Below the pieces are notes generated by a model. That model ran no database searches. It worked only from the letters and a program-made list of their open reading frames with translations, and was not told the DNA's origin. Shown one piece after another: positions 12,766 through 24,463 of a stretch of DNA of 62,402 nucleotides; position 1 is the stretch's first letter, and the number at the start of each line of letters is the position of its first letter. The stretch is from the NCBI RefSeq assembly GCF_003324165.1, contig NW_025407845.1, positions 574,550-636,951 of the forward strand, given 5' to 3'. The stretch is from Naegleria lovaniensis (lineage: Eukaryota; Heterolobosea; Eutetramitea; Acrasida; Naegleriidae). The position numbers and the translations under genes were made by a program.

Positions 12766-14403
12766 TGTTTTTTAAATTTGTTATTCAATACTAGTAGTGG
12801 AGGATGATGTAGAAAGAATGGAGAGAGAGAAACACAGGATATTCAAGACAACAATATTTGAAATCCATTGATTGCATGATCAATCATGTTGTTCAAAATT
12901 TCTAAATTTGAAAAGTCAAATGCCATCAAATGCGTTCAGCGCCGAAGAATTGTGTGAATGACCACCAATTATGAAAATGAATCTATGAGAAACTTACCAG
13001 AGGGAAGACGAATGGAAAAATACAACATGAGAGATGTTTAAGGGTGAATGCACCAAAGGATATACTGTCAGTTGTCAATCGAAATGTTGTAACTTACATG
13101 TCCAGAGATAACACTTGGGGTATGAGAGATGGTGTTCGATGTCGATCAACAATTAAAAGAGTGAGATGGAACCTCCACTGATAGGAATCGATGATGGTGC
13201 CTACTCTTTGGAGTCTATTACGAAAATTATGAGATGGAAATTTATGGGAGTGAACGAAGAGGCAGACAATTAGTGTGGCAAGTGACGGATGTCTTTTTTT
13301 TTTGGATATGCAGAACACGTTCTTTCACAAAAGTTGGGGGATGATAGAACTCGGTGAAGAATGCACTACGACATTTATTTCCTTTCACGAATGCGGTCTC
13401 TGGTGGACTAAGGTTTTTCAACATTTCAAATGTCAAAAAATGACTTTTCGTTCAAAAAGTCCGATAAAACCATTTGTTTGCCAAAGGAAATGAAGAATTA
13501 TCCTCGAGGGGTGAATATGGAGGTGAATGTATTTAAATGAACTGCCCATTACTTGAATAGTTGTTAAATAACGTGTCAATAACTTTCATATTAATAATCG
13601 AGTTCTGGCAGATGCAACAGAATCGTTTGACAACATTAACAATCTTCGAGAACAGAGCCATGAAGATCTTTGAAAAAAATAGTAGTCTGTCAGTTTGTTG
13701 GCGTTTCTTTCAATTCAGAATGAGGACCACCCAATGCAAGGACTTGTAATCCAATTCATTCTTCATTCCATGACAAGATCTTGTGTTACATTTGAATAGG
13801 AAACGAAAGATTAGGAAAATTGGAAATTTGCATTCCATGTTGCACGCGTGCAAGTTTTCAATGAAATTCTTTCCAAAATCGAAATCGTCTTCATTCGAAA
13901 AGTGATCGAAATTAACGCCATGGATGCAAGACTTTGAATCTCGAAAAATCTTGTCGTATCTCTCTACTGTAAATTGAGAATCTGTAAAAAGATTGGTATT
14001 ATGAAATGGTTGTTTGATTTCAAATGAGATTTCATGAGCTTTCAAATATCATTAAGGGAAATTGGATTTGCTAAAAAAAATCAATTCATGAAAGCCTTAA
14101 AGAAGTTGAGGAATCACTATCAAGCACGTTTACAAAACTGAACTTAGACCGTTCTTTCAAAGTCTTTAAATGTCAACTGCCAACTTCCAATCAATAACAT
14201 CACTGAATGATTAACTCACAACAATAACCTGAACGATGACAGTTATCCCATTCACCACTCTCGATCCATAGATTCCATCTTCATAAACAAAGTTGCTTTT
14301 CATAGGCTTTCACCCTTTTGCAACGATTATTTGTAAACCATCTATCCAAATATATCCACCAACCAATGATTTGCATTTCACAATTTTTAGATTTTCAAAC
14401 AAA
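12766..14403. other. Long intergenic region between divergent genes, probable spliced 5' leaders
   Basis: This 1.6-kb gap lies between the MYB-like gene (minus) and the importin-alpha-like gene (plus). On the minus strand, donors CTG/GTAAGTTT near 12998 and ATG/GTAAGTTA near 13097 could belong to non-coding first exons of the MYB gene. An open frame of 111 codons on the minus strand (13710-14045) lacks an ATG at its start and matches no family I know. I see no RNA gene or repeat. Confidence 0.35.
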
Positions 14404-17193
14404 ATGCATCCACAGGATCAACAACAACGAATGGCCAGTCATGACCATGATCGACATTCAGCAACAGAAGAACAAGATGAATTGAATTTACTTTCGGATT
14501 GGATACAACCGAATCGGTTGGAACAAGAACATCAATCAGTTGTCGAAGAAGATGAATTTTCTGCAGATCGAATACTTCAAGACATTCTTGAGGAGCAAGA
14601 CCAACCGATTCCTTCGATTCATTCATTCATGCAGCAACAAGAACAGACTCCCGATATGAGTCAAATTCTCTCTTCTCGAAATATTTTGGAAGATTCGGTT
14701 GGAATGATTGAAGAACCAAGTGTGACGAACTCGCTTCCAATGATATTACCTTTCGATTCAATGATGAATGTGTCGAATTCCTCTTCGATGTGGTTTTCAT
14801 CTCTTGTAATGATGAATAAGGAAGAGTGTGTGGCGAATCCGACAAGTCAATGCAACAGTGTCAAATGTCAAGTGAGAGAGTTAACCTGGATAGCAAGATG
14901 AGTCATGAAGAAGAGCAAGCGGATGAGATTTCATCTTCAACATGCTCAACGATTGTCGTGAGCGCCGTGGGTTCTGAATATTGTGTCACTCAACAATTAC
15001 CCTCGTTTGGAATTCCTGACACTTGTCAACCATTACACGAAAGACCTTTTTATTTCCTTCCTCCTTTTCCTTCATTTCCTTGTGCATCTTTAAAAAAGGT
15101 TCCTTCGAATCGTTCAAGTATTTCGAAAGAAGGAAAATCAAAGAAAATTCCACAAGCATGGAAACAAGCACTGGAGAATCAAAAAGTGAAAAAACAAATT
15201 CAAAAACAACGAAAAATGTTGCAACGAGACAAGATGTTGCAACGAAGAAGAGAATTAACTGGAAGAGTTGAAGCCATAGGATTGAATAACTCGTCACAGC
15301 CAAAAAGGGAAACTTCCAAACATGTTAATTCAAGAATAGAAATACCATTAAGCGAATTTAAAAAACAAAAAATAGATAAGAGAAAATCATTGATGCGAGA
15401 GCTCAGTTTGGAATGGATTATTTGTGAGGAAGTGTTATTAAGATTTTTAAATTTGTCAACCAGTAATGAGAAGCGGTTTGAAGAAATGAGTGATGACATC
15501 TTGATCGAACAAATTGAACAACAATTGCCAGAGGATGAAGAACAACGTGGAAGAGAACTCTCTCAAATCGTGGAAGGAGTCTATCAGAAGAGTGTAAAAA
15601 GTTTGCAACGGTAAGTGAAAAATTTAATGACAATTGGCATATCAGAATTCTTCATAAGAGTGTACGATTTGTTAAATATTGACTCGATGGATATTGAGGA
15701 CGTTATTGATTCCATTCTTGATTCAGACACTTTATCTCATGTAAAATCCTATTATCTCGATCGAAATGCACTTGGCAAGTATTTGAATGTTTTGAATCAT
15801 CCAAAAGATAATATTACAATGGACAATGAGACTTCTCCTAACATGGAGATGACCACAACAAAAACACTAACAACTGAACGAATGATTCAACAAGTTCAAC
15901 AGGTTGCTGTTTTAATTGTTAAAAAGGTATGACAATTTTCACATTTACATTTTTTACAAAATTGGATCCAAACGTTGATGTTAATTGGTAGTTGAGTGGC
16001 AATGGACGAATCGATCAGTTACAAACTCTTTCCAACCAATTGGATATTTCCCTTATTGTTCAACTGATCCAGTCTCGACACTTACCCATTGTAAATGATG
16101 CTTTATTCATTTTAGCAAATATTGCCAAAATATCAAGCTCGCAACGAGATCAAGTTTTACAAAGTCAGATTGTGAAAGAGTTGACTTCGTTATTGTCGAC
16201 ACAAGTCTTATGTGAAGAGAATGAGCAACATGTTTCCTTACTTCGAATGGGTAAGTAATTTTCAAGAATTTTGTTTAAACCAGTCAACACTTATATTTTC
16301 GACATTTGACATCAGCTTCTTGGTGTTTTTCTAAACTTTGTGTAGGAACTCCCTCTCCAAGCAAAGACCACATGAAACAACTCTTAACTCTCACTCCCTA
16401 TTTCTTACATCGAAAAGACATTGAAACTCTCACTCACACTTGCAGAGCCATCGGACGACTCATGTATCCCAAAGAAATGATTTCACCCTTTCTTCAGAGT
16501 GGTCAATCGAGTCGAATTATTGACTTGATACAAAATCGAAACGAATCCGAATATAGTTTGTTAGCACAAGCATTGGTTGCAGCTGTGAACATCTCTGCAG
16601 GTACCGATGAAGAAACTCAACATTTAGTGACGTTGGACATTTTAGAAATTGCCCTTAAAATTTTAAGATTGCCATTGGTTCCCAAGTCTGTTCGAATTGA
16701 TGCCATGATTCTCGTTTCCAATGTATGTGCATGTACCGAAGTTCAAGTGCAGCGTGCCATTGATTGTGGAGTGTTAGAAGAAATTGCAAAACTTTTCAAC
16801 AAGAAGGACACATTGTTGGATTTGAAAAAAGAAGCCGTGTGGATTTTTCGAAATGCAATCAATAGTGGAGAAGATGAACATGTAGAACTCTTCACAGAAC
16901 GGTATCAAATTGTTCCACCGATTTGTGAAATGATTACCAATGGTCAATCGGAGCAACAAATCAAAAACATGTGTCTTCAAACACTTGTGAAAATTTTGGA
17001 ATATTATGAAAGTGAGACAGGAACTGATGAAATGGCTCAAAACTCGTCGTCGTCGTCGTTGGACTCTCAACATTTGAACCATTTCAATGAAATAATTTTC
17101 CAAATTAAGAAGAGTGGAGCTGCCAAAGAAATTTTACAAATGGATGTTCATGCATCAGAATATGTGGAGGCCTTGTGTAAATATCTTCGATGA
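14404..17193 (+). CDS. Divergent importin-alpha-like armadillo-repeat protein
   Basis: Five exons are inferred: 14404-14805, about 14859-15610, 15659-15926, 15992-16250 and 16316-17193, giving about 852 residues. The first junction is uncertain (acceptor AG at 14846 or 14858); the others are fixed by frame and by GTAAGT or GTATGT donors. Introns are 48-65 nt. Residues 1-250 are acidic and Gln/Ser-rich. A basic helical stretch near 15150-15270 (KVKKQIQKQRKMLQRDKM) may act like an importin-beta-binding region. The second half has armadillo-type repeats, with ASWCFSKLCVGTPSP, KEAVWIFRNAINSGEDEHVE and LTSLL-type helices close to the importin-alpha pattern (A-W-x-x-S/R-N). The usual WxxxN ladder is only partly kept, so nuclear-signal binding may be altered. 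Alternative: another ARM scaffold. Confidence 0.65.
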
Positions 17194-17526
17194 GTAGATT
17201 CATGGAATTGTGCTCGTCTTTCAACTAGTTTGTGTGCTCATTCCACAAATGAGCTATTATTTCTGTAAATATTAAATTGTAGAATATTATAAACAATGAT
17301 GTATTATATGGTTAATGAAAAGCTTTGAATGACAAACACTTACATTAATAACCTTTGGATTCACTCAATATTACGATCATTGTGTTATGTAATCACAATA
17401 CTAGCGACGTTGATTTTGATGAAAAATTAGAGGAATTGACAGGTTTTGAAAAATGCTTCAATTTGTAAGTCTTCAAAACATCATCATGATTTGGCCGAAT
17501 TTCACAACACACACCTCGTCTCAATC
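17194..17526. other. Intergenic region
   Basis: This 333-bp stretch holds the 3' end of the ARM-repeat gene and the upstream region of a small membrane-protein gene. It is AT-rich with no coding frame, repeat or RNA structure I can support. Confidence 0.3.
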
Positions 17527-17950
17527 ATGGACACGATCTCTTTACCTGAATTAAAACTCGGATCAATTCATTCATTCATATTATTGGTCACACACTCATC
17601 ATCACACAACAATTCAAAATTTTAAATTTTCACAAACCATTGACACAAATTTCACACAGAAACATGAACTCCAAATTTTCAAAACCTTCAACAAATACGT
17701 TCCTAAATTAAAAGGAAAATGGCCTCTCACTGTGTTACTTCTCAACATCTTTCTGCCAGGTGTCGGAACATTAGTGGCAGGATGTGTCACTTCCAAAAAG
17801 AAAAAAGTGAAATTTTGTATCATTTTCGGATTGTTGCAAATGTTGTTGAGTGTGGTTTTATTTGGATGGGCTTGGAGTGTTTTTTGGGGAGTGTTCATGT
17901 TTAAGAGAAGTACTGGAATTGGAAAATTTGTACCCGATGTCAATGTTTGA
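17527..17950 (+). CDS. Small SPEC3/Stum-like membrane protein
   Basis: Exon 2 (17660-17950) is clear; exon 1 (17527-17586) is inferred through a 73-nt intron with a weak GTCACA donor and a good CACAG acceptor. Together they give 116 residues. Two hydrophobic segments dominate: WPLTVLLLNIFLPGVGTLVA and a second ending GWAWSVFWGVFMF. The pattern N-x-F-L-P-G-x-G-T followed by G-W-x-W-S-x-x-W-G is the signature of the SPEC3/Stum family, which in flies is needed for mechanosensory neuron function. A short basic loop (SKKKKVKF) separates the helices. Role in an amoeba is unknown. The start is the weakest part of the model: the open frame continues upstream without an ATG, so a different first exon is possible. 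Confidence 0.6.
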
Positions 17951-18040
17951 ATAATTATTAATCATGATTAATAAGAAGTTATTTTACTCAGTATTGAAAT
18001 GTAAATATTGGATTTTAATTTAAATGCTAAATATAAAAAA

Positions 18041-18694
18041 ATGAGCTCAACATCTTCACAAGTTCATAATCATCATCATCAACATACTATTCAAAATATT
18101 CATAACAATACTAATAGAACCATCACTCTCGTTCCGTATGATCAAGTCAGAGATACATGGCCCTCCATCGGAAATCATATCATTGCAACCTATTCCGATG
18201 ATGCTGTTCTTGTTTATCAAGCCTTCAATGATGAAATTGCAGATTATGCACTTGAACATCAAAAATTCGAAGGATGTCCGTCCTACAATGATACACGAAT
18301 GACTTGGATCAAATCCAATTGGTTATGGATGATGTATCGTTCCAATTATGCAACTAAACAAAATCAAACAAGAATTCTTGGATTATGGTTGAAGAGAAGT
18401 GCTTATTTGGATATTCTTAGAAAGGCTAGATTGAAGGGATCAGGTGCAGGATTGGTTCGTGCTCAATGGGATCCAGATTATTCACCTGCGTTGGAACCTA
18501 TTAAAAGGAGAAGAGATTTACAAATTGGAATTAAAAAACGAGAATCATTTAGGAATGGTGAGGATTTTATTGAGATTGTCGATTGTACAGAATTGGCTCA
18601 TAAGAGTAGGGAAACAAAAAGTATACCACCTGAGAGAGTTTTTATACCTGATGAGGATGAAATTTGTATTAATTTACAAGTGACAAGAAATTAA
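18041..18694 (+). CDS. DUF4291 family protein
   Basis: The ATG at 18041 follows seven A; 217 residues. After a His/Asn-rich leader of about 28 residues the sequence follows the DUF4291 pattern: YSDDAVLVYQAFNDEIADYA, then RMTWIKSNWLWMMYRSNYAT, and later RAQWDPDYSP and RRRDLQIGI. The strongly conserved Met-Tyr-Arg-Ser and Gln-Trp-Asp-Pro blocks make the family call secure. The biochemical function is not known to me; members occur in bacteria, fungi and protists. No membrane segment or signal peptide is present, so it is likely cytosolic. No intron is needed. It stands alone between a small membrane-protein gene and a convergent kinase gene. Confidence 0.85.
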   Translation: MSSTSSQVHNHHHQHTIQNIHNNTNRTITLVPYDQVRDTWPSIGNHIIATYSDDAVLVYQAFNDEIADYALEHQKFEGCPSYNDTRMTWIKSNWLWMMYRSNYATKQNQTRILGLWLKRSAYLDILRKARLKGSGAGLVRAQWDPDYSPALEPIKRRRDLQIGIKKRESFRNGEDFIEIVDCTELAHKSRETKSIPPERVFIPDEDEICINLQVTRN

Positions 18695-19116
18695 TGAATG
18701 AAAGAGCTTTGGCTTTGACTATGTGAACAATAATAGAGTTGAATTTGGATTGAATTTAAGGAAAGTAACTAATGGGTTTGAATCTCCTTGATGGAAGATG
18801 AAATCGATTTAGCTCAGTAGAGCGGTTGTTGAAACTGTTTTGGTGGACGAAAATATTTCTCTGGTCATTCATTTCACTTCATGAGGACCCTCCAAGCTCA
18901 GTAATGTTCTATCGTTTTTCATATGGAACAACTTCTGAAAGTGTGGCTTTCAACTGGAACAATCAATGGTGTTTGCTGCAAATGACACACAGAGGACTGA
19001 AGCAATCGCGCCTGCGAGTGTTGCTACCCTGGTTCGTGTGCATTTATTGATTAATTACAATGCTTTTCCACACTATTTCAGTAAATAATAAATTGTAATA
19101 TAATGAAAAAGTTGTA
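18695..19116. other. Intergenic region between convergent genes
   Basis: This 422-bp stretch lies between the DUF4291 gene and the tandem-kinase gene, which converge. A short D-arm-like string (TAGCTCAGTAGAGCGG at 18810-18825) resembles a tRNA A box, but no anticodon stem or B box follows. Nothing else is visible. Confidence 0.35.
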
Positions 19117-22100
19117 TTATTCGTCAGGATTAATACCATGTTGTTTCAAGAGAGCTCTTAATCTCTCGTTTTCATTCTTGAGAGTGGAATTTTCGCAGAC
19201 AAGAGATTCAATGTATGATGGTTCATGATGTCGCAATATTTTGAGCTCCTCTTGAGAAAACTCAACAGGTTCAGTCTCATGTTCCAAGTAATACATCACC
19301 TTTTCCAAAATTTTGACATATTCTGCACACTCTCGACGTCCTGTAGTATCTTGTTGAATCATTGTAATGACACATCTTCCTAATACATCATTCAGTTTCC
19401 AAGAGGGATCAATGTGTTTGTCAATCTCACTATATAACGCTCGGTGAAGCTTTTGCTCTCCTTCAGGTGTTGTCAATAATGTATTAAAACAAAATCCCTC
19501 GTATTGGTTTGAGAAAACAGGTATGTTGGAAATATTGTCTCCTAATTTAGATCCTGCATATTCAGGATGAATTCGCAAACTACAATTTGTCAATAATCTC
19601 ATTAAAACGCATCCTAATGAATATACATCACAATATCTAGATACATCGGTATTTTCTGTTAACCATTCCTTTTCAGGGGAGCTCAAGACCTCTGGTGCCA
19701 TATAAGGATATGTTCCAACATTACTGGTTATGGTTTGAAGTAATTGAATGCTTTTCATGGTCTCAAAATCAATCAATTTAGCTTTGCCATCTTTTGAAAT
19801 GATTACGTTTGAAGTTTTGATATCTCTGTGAACTAAGTTTTTGCAATGCAAGACATTCATACCATTTAGAATTCTAATAAAATGGCTTAATACTTGAATA
19901 AAGTATTTTCTATCTATGTAACATTTGTTGATATCTGATTGAGAGAGCCAATGCTTAGTATGAAGCGTAATAATTTCATGTTCCAATGTTCCCTGTCCCA
20001 TTTCCATCACTAAATAAACATACTCATATTTGCGCTGATCTTTCTCTAACCAAATAGTTCCCCATTCCATACATTGAACAATATAATCTTTGAGTTCTTC
20101 TACTTGTTGTAATTTAAACTGCTCTTCTACACTGTTTTTGGTAACACCTTGGTTTAGCATTAATTTGCAAGCTATTTCTCCATATTTCTTATGAAAAACT
20201 TTCCATACCATACTCTCACCGTATGTACTTTGGTAAATCGTTTCAACATATTGACAATCTTCGAGTAGAAAATTACCATTATTGGACCTGTTTAAAATTT
20301 GCCCAGTCTCCATATTTAGTTGTTTCAATATTCTATTCTCTTTCATCATCTTTTCAATAAATGATGGTTGATATTCTTTCAATAAACTCAAATCAAGAGA
20401 GGAAAAATCTGGATTATGATCTCCATCTTTTTCAAGTGATTGTTTCACAGCTTGCAAAATTGGAATATATCTCACACAACCTCTTCGAGTTTCAACATCT
20501 TTCTGAATCATGGTCATCAAACATCTTCCAAGAATGTCATTCACTTTCCATGATGGATCAATATGTTTGTCCAATTCCTTATAAAGTGCTTGATGTAATT
20601 TGGATTCTCCATGTGGAGTTGCAACAGCCACATAAAAATATTCTCCATATTCTGAGAAATAATTCACATCATCAGTGTTGGTTGTTTCGTATTGACTTCC
20701 ATAAGAATCTTGTTCTTTTGAGTTTAAATATGTTCCATCAAGTATCAATGAACAATTGGTCAACATTCTCATGAACAAGCATCCCAAAGAGAACACATCA
20801 CAAAATTTCGATACTGTGATGTTATTTTCGATATAACTTAAGTCATTACTTAAGGTTTCCGGTGCCATATATAAATAAGTTCCAACATTCAAATCTACTT
20901 CTTCCCAAAATTGAACATTTTGAATTGTGCTTGTGAATAATAACTTCGGCTTTCCATATTGTGTGAGAATAACATTCTCTGGCTTCAAATCTCTGTATAG
21001 TATGTTCATTCCATGCAAAACAGTCACCGCTTTAAGAATATCAATAAAACAATTCAAAATCCAAATCAACTCTTGTTTCTCAATAAACTTGGATTTTGAT
21101 TCTTTCTTATAATATTTCAAAATCGGATTTGAATGAATAGAGTAGATCTCTTCTTTCAATGTTCCTCTTCCCATTTCCATGATAATGTATGGGTAATGTA
21201 AGTCATTCCATTCTATAGTATTACATTCAATACAATCAATCACATGTCCTTTCACACGAGGATCTTTTAACACTTTAAATTGTTCGTTCAATCTATTGGG
21301 GTCGTTTGTTGGTTCAAAAGAGAATTTACAAGCAATCATTCCATGATTCTTGTGCAAACATCTCAATACAGCACCTTGTGCACCCATTCCCAACAATGAA
21401 ATGAAATGAATAGTTTTGAATTGAGGTTGAGATTTCGCAATTTGACAACATCGTCGAATTCTATCCAACTCCATGCCATGCTTGGAAAGATTTTGTGTTG
21501 TCAATTGTTGAATGGATGTAAGTCGAGGAAAGTCTTTCATTTGTTTCCAATCGTTCAAAAATTTCACAATAAAACCAAAGCATGATTCTAACAATTTCTC
21601 AATTGGAAAATCTTGTACAATGTTATTCACAACCTTTTGCAGTTGTTTGTAATGAGTTGATTTGAGAGTATTCCATAAATGGTCCAGAAAGTTATGAATA
21701 GTGTCACTGAATAAATAATAATCAGTGGTGTGTTGAATTTTCTCATGAGCAACAATAAATGAATTCAGATTGATGTGATGAGAAGTTATAAATTTGTGGA
21801 ATAATTTCATCAATGCAAATTCTATCACCATTTCTTTTGGATAATTTGTTGATGTAAATATAGAGAAAACTGTTCTGGAAGGGGTGGGTTGGATGTTCGA
21901 ATATAAATAGAAATCAAATGTATTCTGATCTGATATAAAGTTATTGGAATAGTATTCAATAATTTCATCAAAATTGGAGGCGAATGAAAATTGTTTCGGA
22001 CCTTCTTGAAAGATGGAATTGATTATTTCTGGCTCTTTTTGAAGAGAAGGTGTGAGTAAGAGAAATATTTTGACATTTCTTGCAATTCCTTGCTTAGCCT

Positions 22101-22353
22101 TTTCAATAGTTCCAAATACTTCTTCTTGAATGTACTTTTTGAGTCTATTGTTCTCATTACATATTTTCAATAACCATTCCGCATTGATTTTCAATTCTTC
22201 GGAAGCATATTCAAATGCAACCTCATTTTGGTTCATTGCTTCCAATACAATCTCTGGATCATTTCGTAATTCTTGAGAAGCTAATTGGAGTGACAATCCA
22301 TCTTGTTGTACACGCTGAAGCACATACTCCCGATCATTCTTTTTCATCGCCAT
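19117..22353 (-). CDS. DUF4116 protein with two tandem kinase domains
   Basis: An uninterrupted frame of 1078 residues. Residues about 6-60 are two DUF4116-like repeats (DREYVLQRVQQDG; NDPEIVLEAM; EFASEEL-type ends). The first kinase (about 315-660) has an intact glycine loop (GMGAQGAV), Lys in IACKF, YRDLKPEN in place of HRD, but LFT where DFG should be, so metal binding is probably lost. The second (about 720-1010) has a poor glycine loop (STYGESMVW) but keeps the Lys (IACKL), HRDIKTSN and DFE, plus GTYPYMAPE. Each domain is followed by a similar cytoplasmic extension (LTNCSL, later HIDPSWKLNDVLGRC). The C terminus is a short coiled coil. Likely a Ser/Thr kinase with an internal pseudokinase. 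An upstream ATG at 22406 with a perfect donor offers an alternative first exon. Confidence 0.85.
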   Translation of the reverse strand: MAMKKNDREYVLQRVQQDGLSLQLASQELRNDPEIVLEAMNQNEVAFEYASEELKINAEWLLKICNENNRLKKYIQEEVFGTIEKAKQGIARNVKIFLLLTPSLQKEPEIINSIFQEGPKQFSFASNFDEIIEYYSNNFISDQNTFDFYLYSNIQPTPSRTVFSIFTSTNYPKEMVIEFALMKLFHKFITSHHINLNSFIVAHEKIQHTTDYYLFSDTIHNFLDHLWNTLKSTHYKQLQKVVNNIVQDFPIEKLLESCFGFIVKFLNDWKQMKDFPRLTSIQQLTTQNLSKHGMELDRIRRCCQIAKSQPQFKTIHFISLLGMGAQGAVLRCLHKNHGMIACKFSFEPTNDPNRLNEQFKVLKDPRVKGHVIDCIECNTIEWNDLHYPYIIMEMGRGTLKEEIYSIHSNPILKYYKKESKSKFIEKQELIWILNCFIDILKAVTVLHGMNILYRDLKPENVILTQYGKPKLLFTSTIQNVQFWEEVDLNVGTYLYMAPETLSNDLSYIENNITVSKFCDVFSLGCLFMRMLTNCSLILDGTYLNSKEQDSYGSQYETTNTDDVNYFSEYGEYFYVAVATPHGESKLHQALYKELDKHIDPSWKVNDILGRCLMTMIQKDVETRRGCVRYIPILQAVKQSLEKDGDHNPDFSSLDLSLLKEYQPSFIEKMMKENRILKQLNMETGQILNRSNNGNFLLEDCQYVETIYQSTYGESMVWKVFHKKYGEIACKLMLNQGVTKNSVEEQFKLQQVEELKDYIVQCMEWGTIWLEKDQRKYEYVYLVMEMGQGTLEHEIITLHTKHWLSQSDINKCYIDRKYFIQVLSHFIRILNGMNVLHCKNLVHRDIKTSNVIISKDGKAKLIDFETMKSIQLLQTITSNVGTYPYMAPEVLSSPEKEWLTENTDVSRYCDVYSLGCVLMRLLTNCSLRIHPEYAGSKLGDNISNIPVFSNQYEGFCFNTLLTTPEGEQKLHRALYSEIDKHIDPSWKLNDVLGRCVITMIQQDTTGRRECAEYVKILEKVMYYLEHETEPVEFSQEELKILRHHEPSYIESLVCENSTLKNENERLRALLKQHGINPDE

Positions 22354-22625
22354 TGTAATGTCAATGATCTAACAAGAAAACTTACCCAGGAATAGTTTTG
22401 AGACATTTTTTTTCTGGGTTGACCATAAAACTCCCAACGTGATCGACTATTAAAAATTAGGAGCAGTTCGATTAACAAAATTCGAATTTCATTAATTGGA
22501 TACATTCATTTAGGTCCCAACAAATTCATCTCATTCTCTCATACAGATAGTTTGAACCCTCATCCGGAGTTTCATCTCCGTTAAATTTTCATTGTAAACT
22601 CCTCAAAAAATCTGAATAAAAAAAA

Positions 22626-24256
<1,631 letters not shown>

Positions 24257-24463
24257 ACCATTCAACAACAATGCAATGCAATAAATTGCAGAAATGGTAT
24301 TTTTGATGTGACAATCGTGCACGTGAGACGGCAAACTTTTATGCCATACACTCTCATCAATCGATGGTGATAAGTTGGAAGTGTTGTAAACCTCAGTCTC
24401 AACACAAAATTAAGGCCTCTGATTTTTTGAAAAAAAAGTGTTTATTAAACAACTTCTCAAATG

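Noticed and set aside
13710-14045. 111-codon minus-strand open frame
   Set aside because: It lacks an ATG at the start and matches no family; the composition is like surrounding non-coding DNA.
18810-18875. tRNA-like A-box string TAGCTCAGTAGAGCGG
   Set aside because: No paired acceptor or anticodon stems and no GGTTCGA-type B box follow, so a tRNA gene is not supported.
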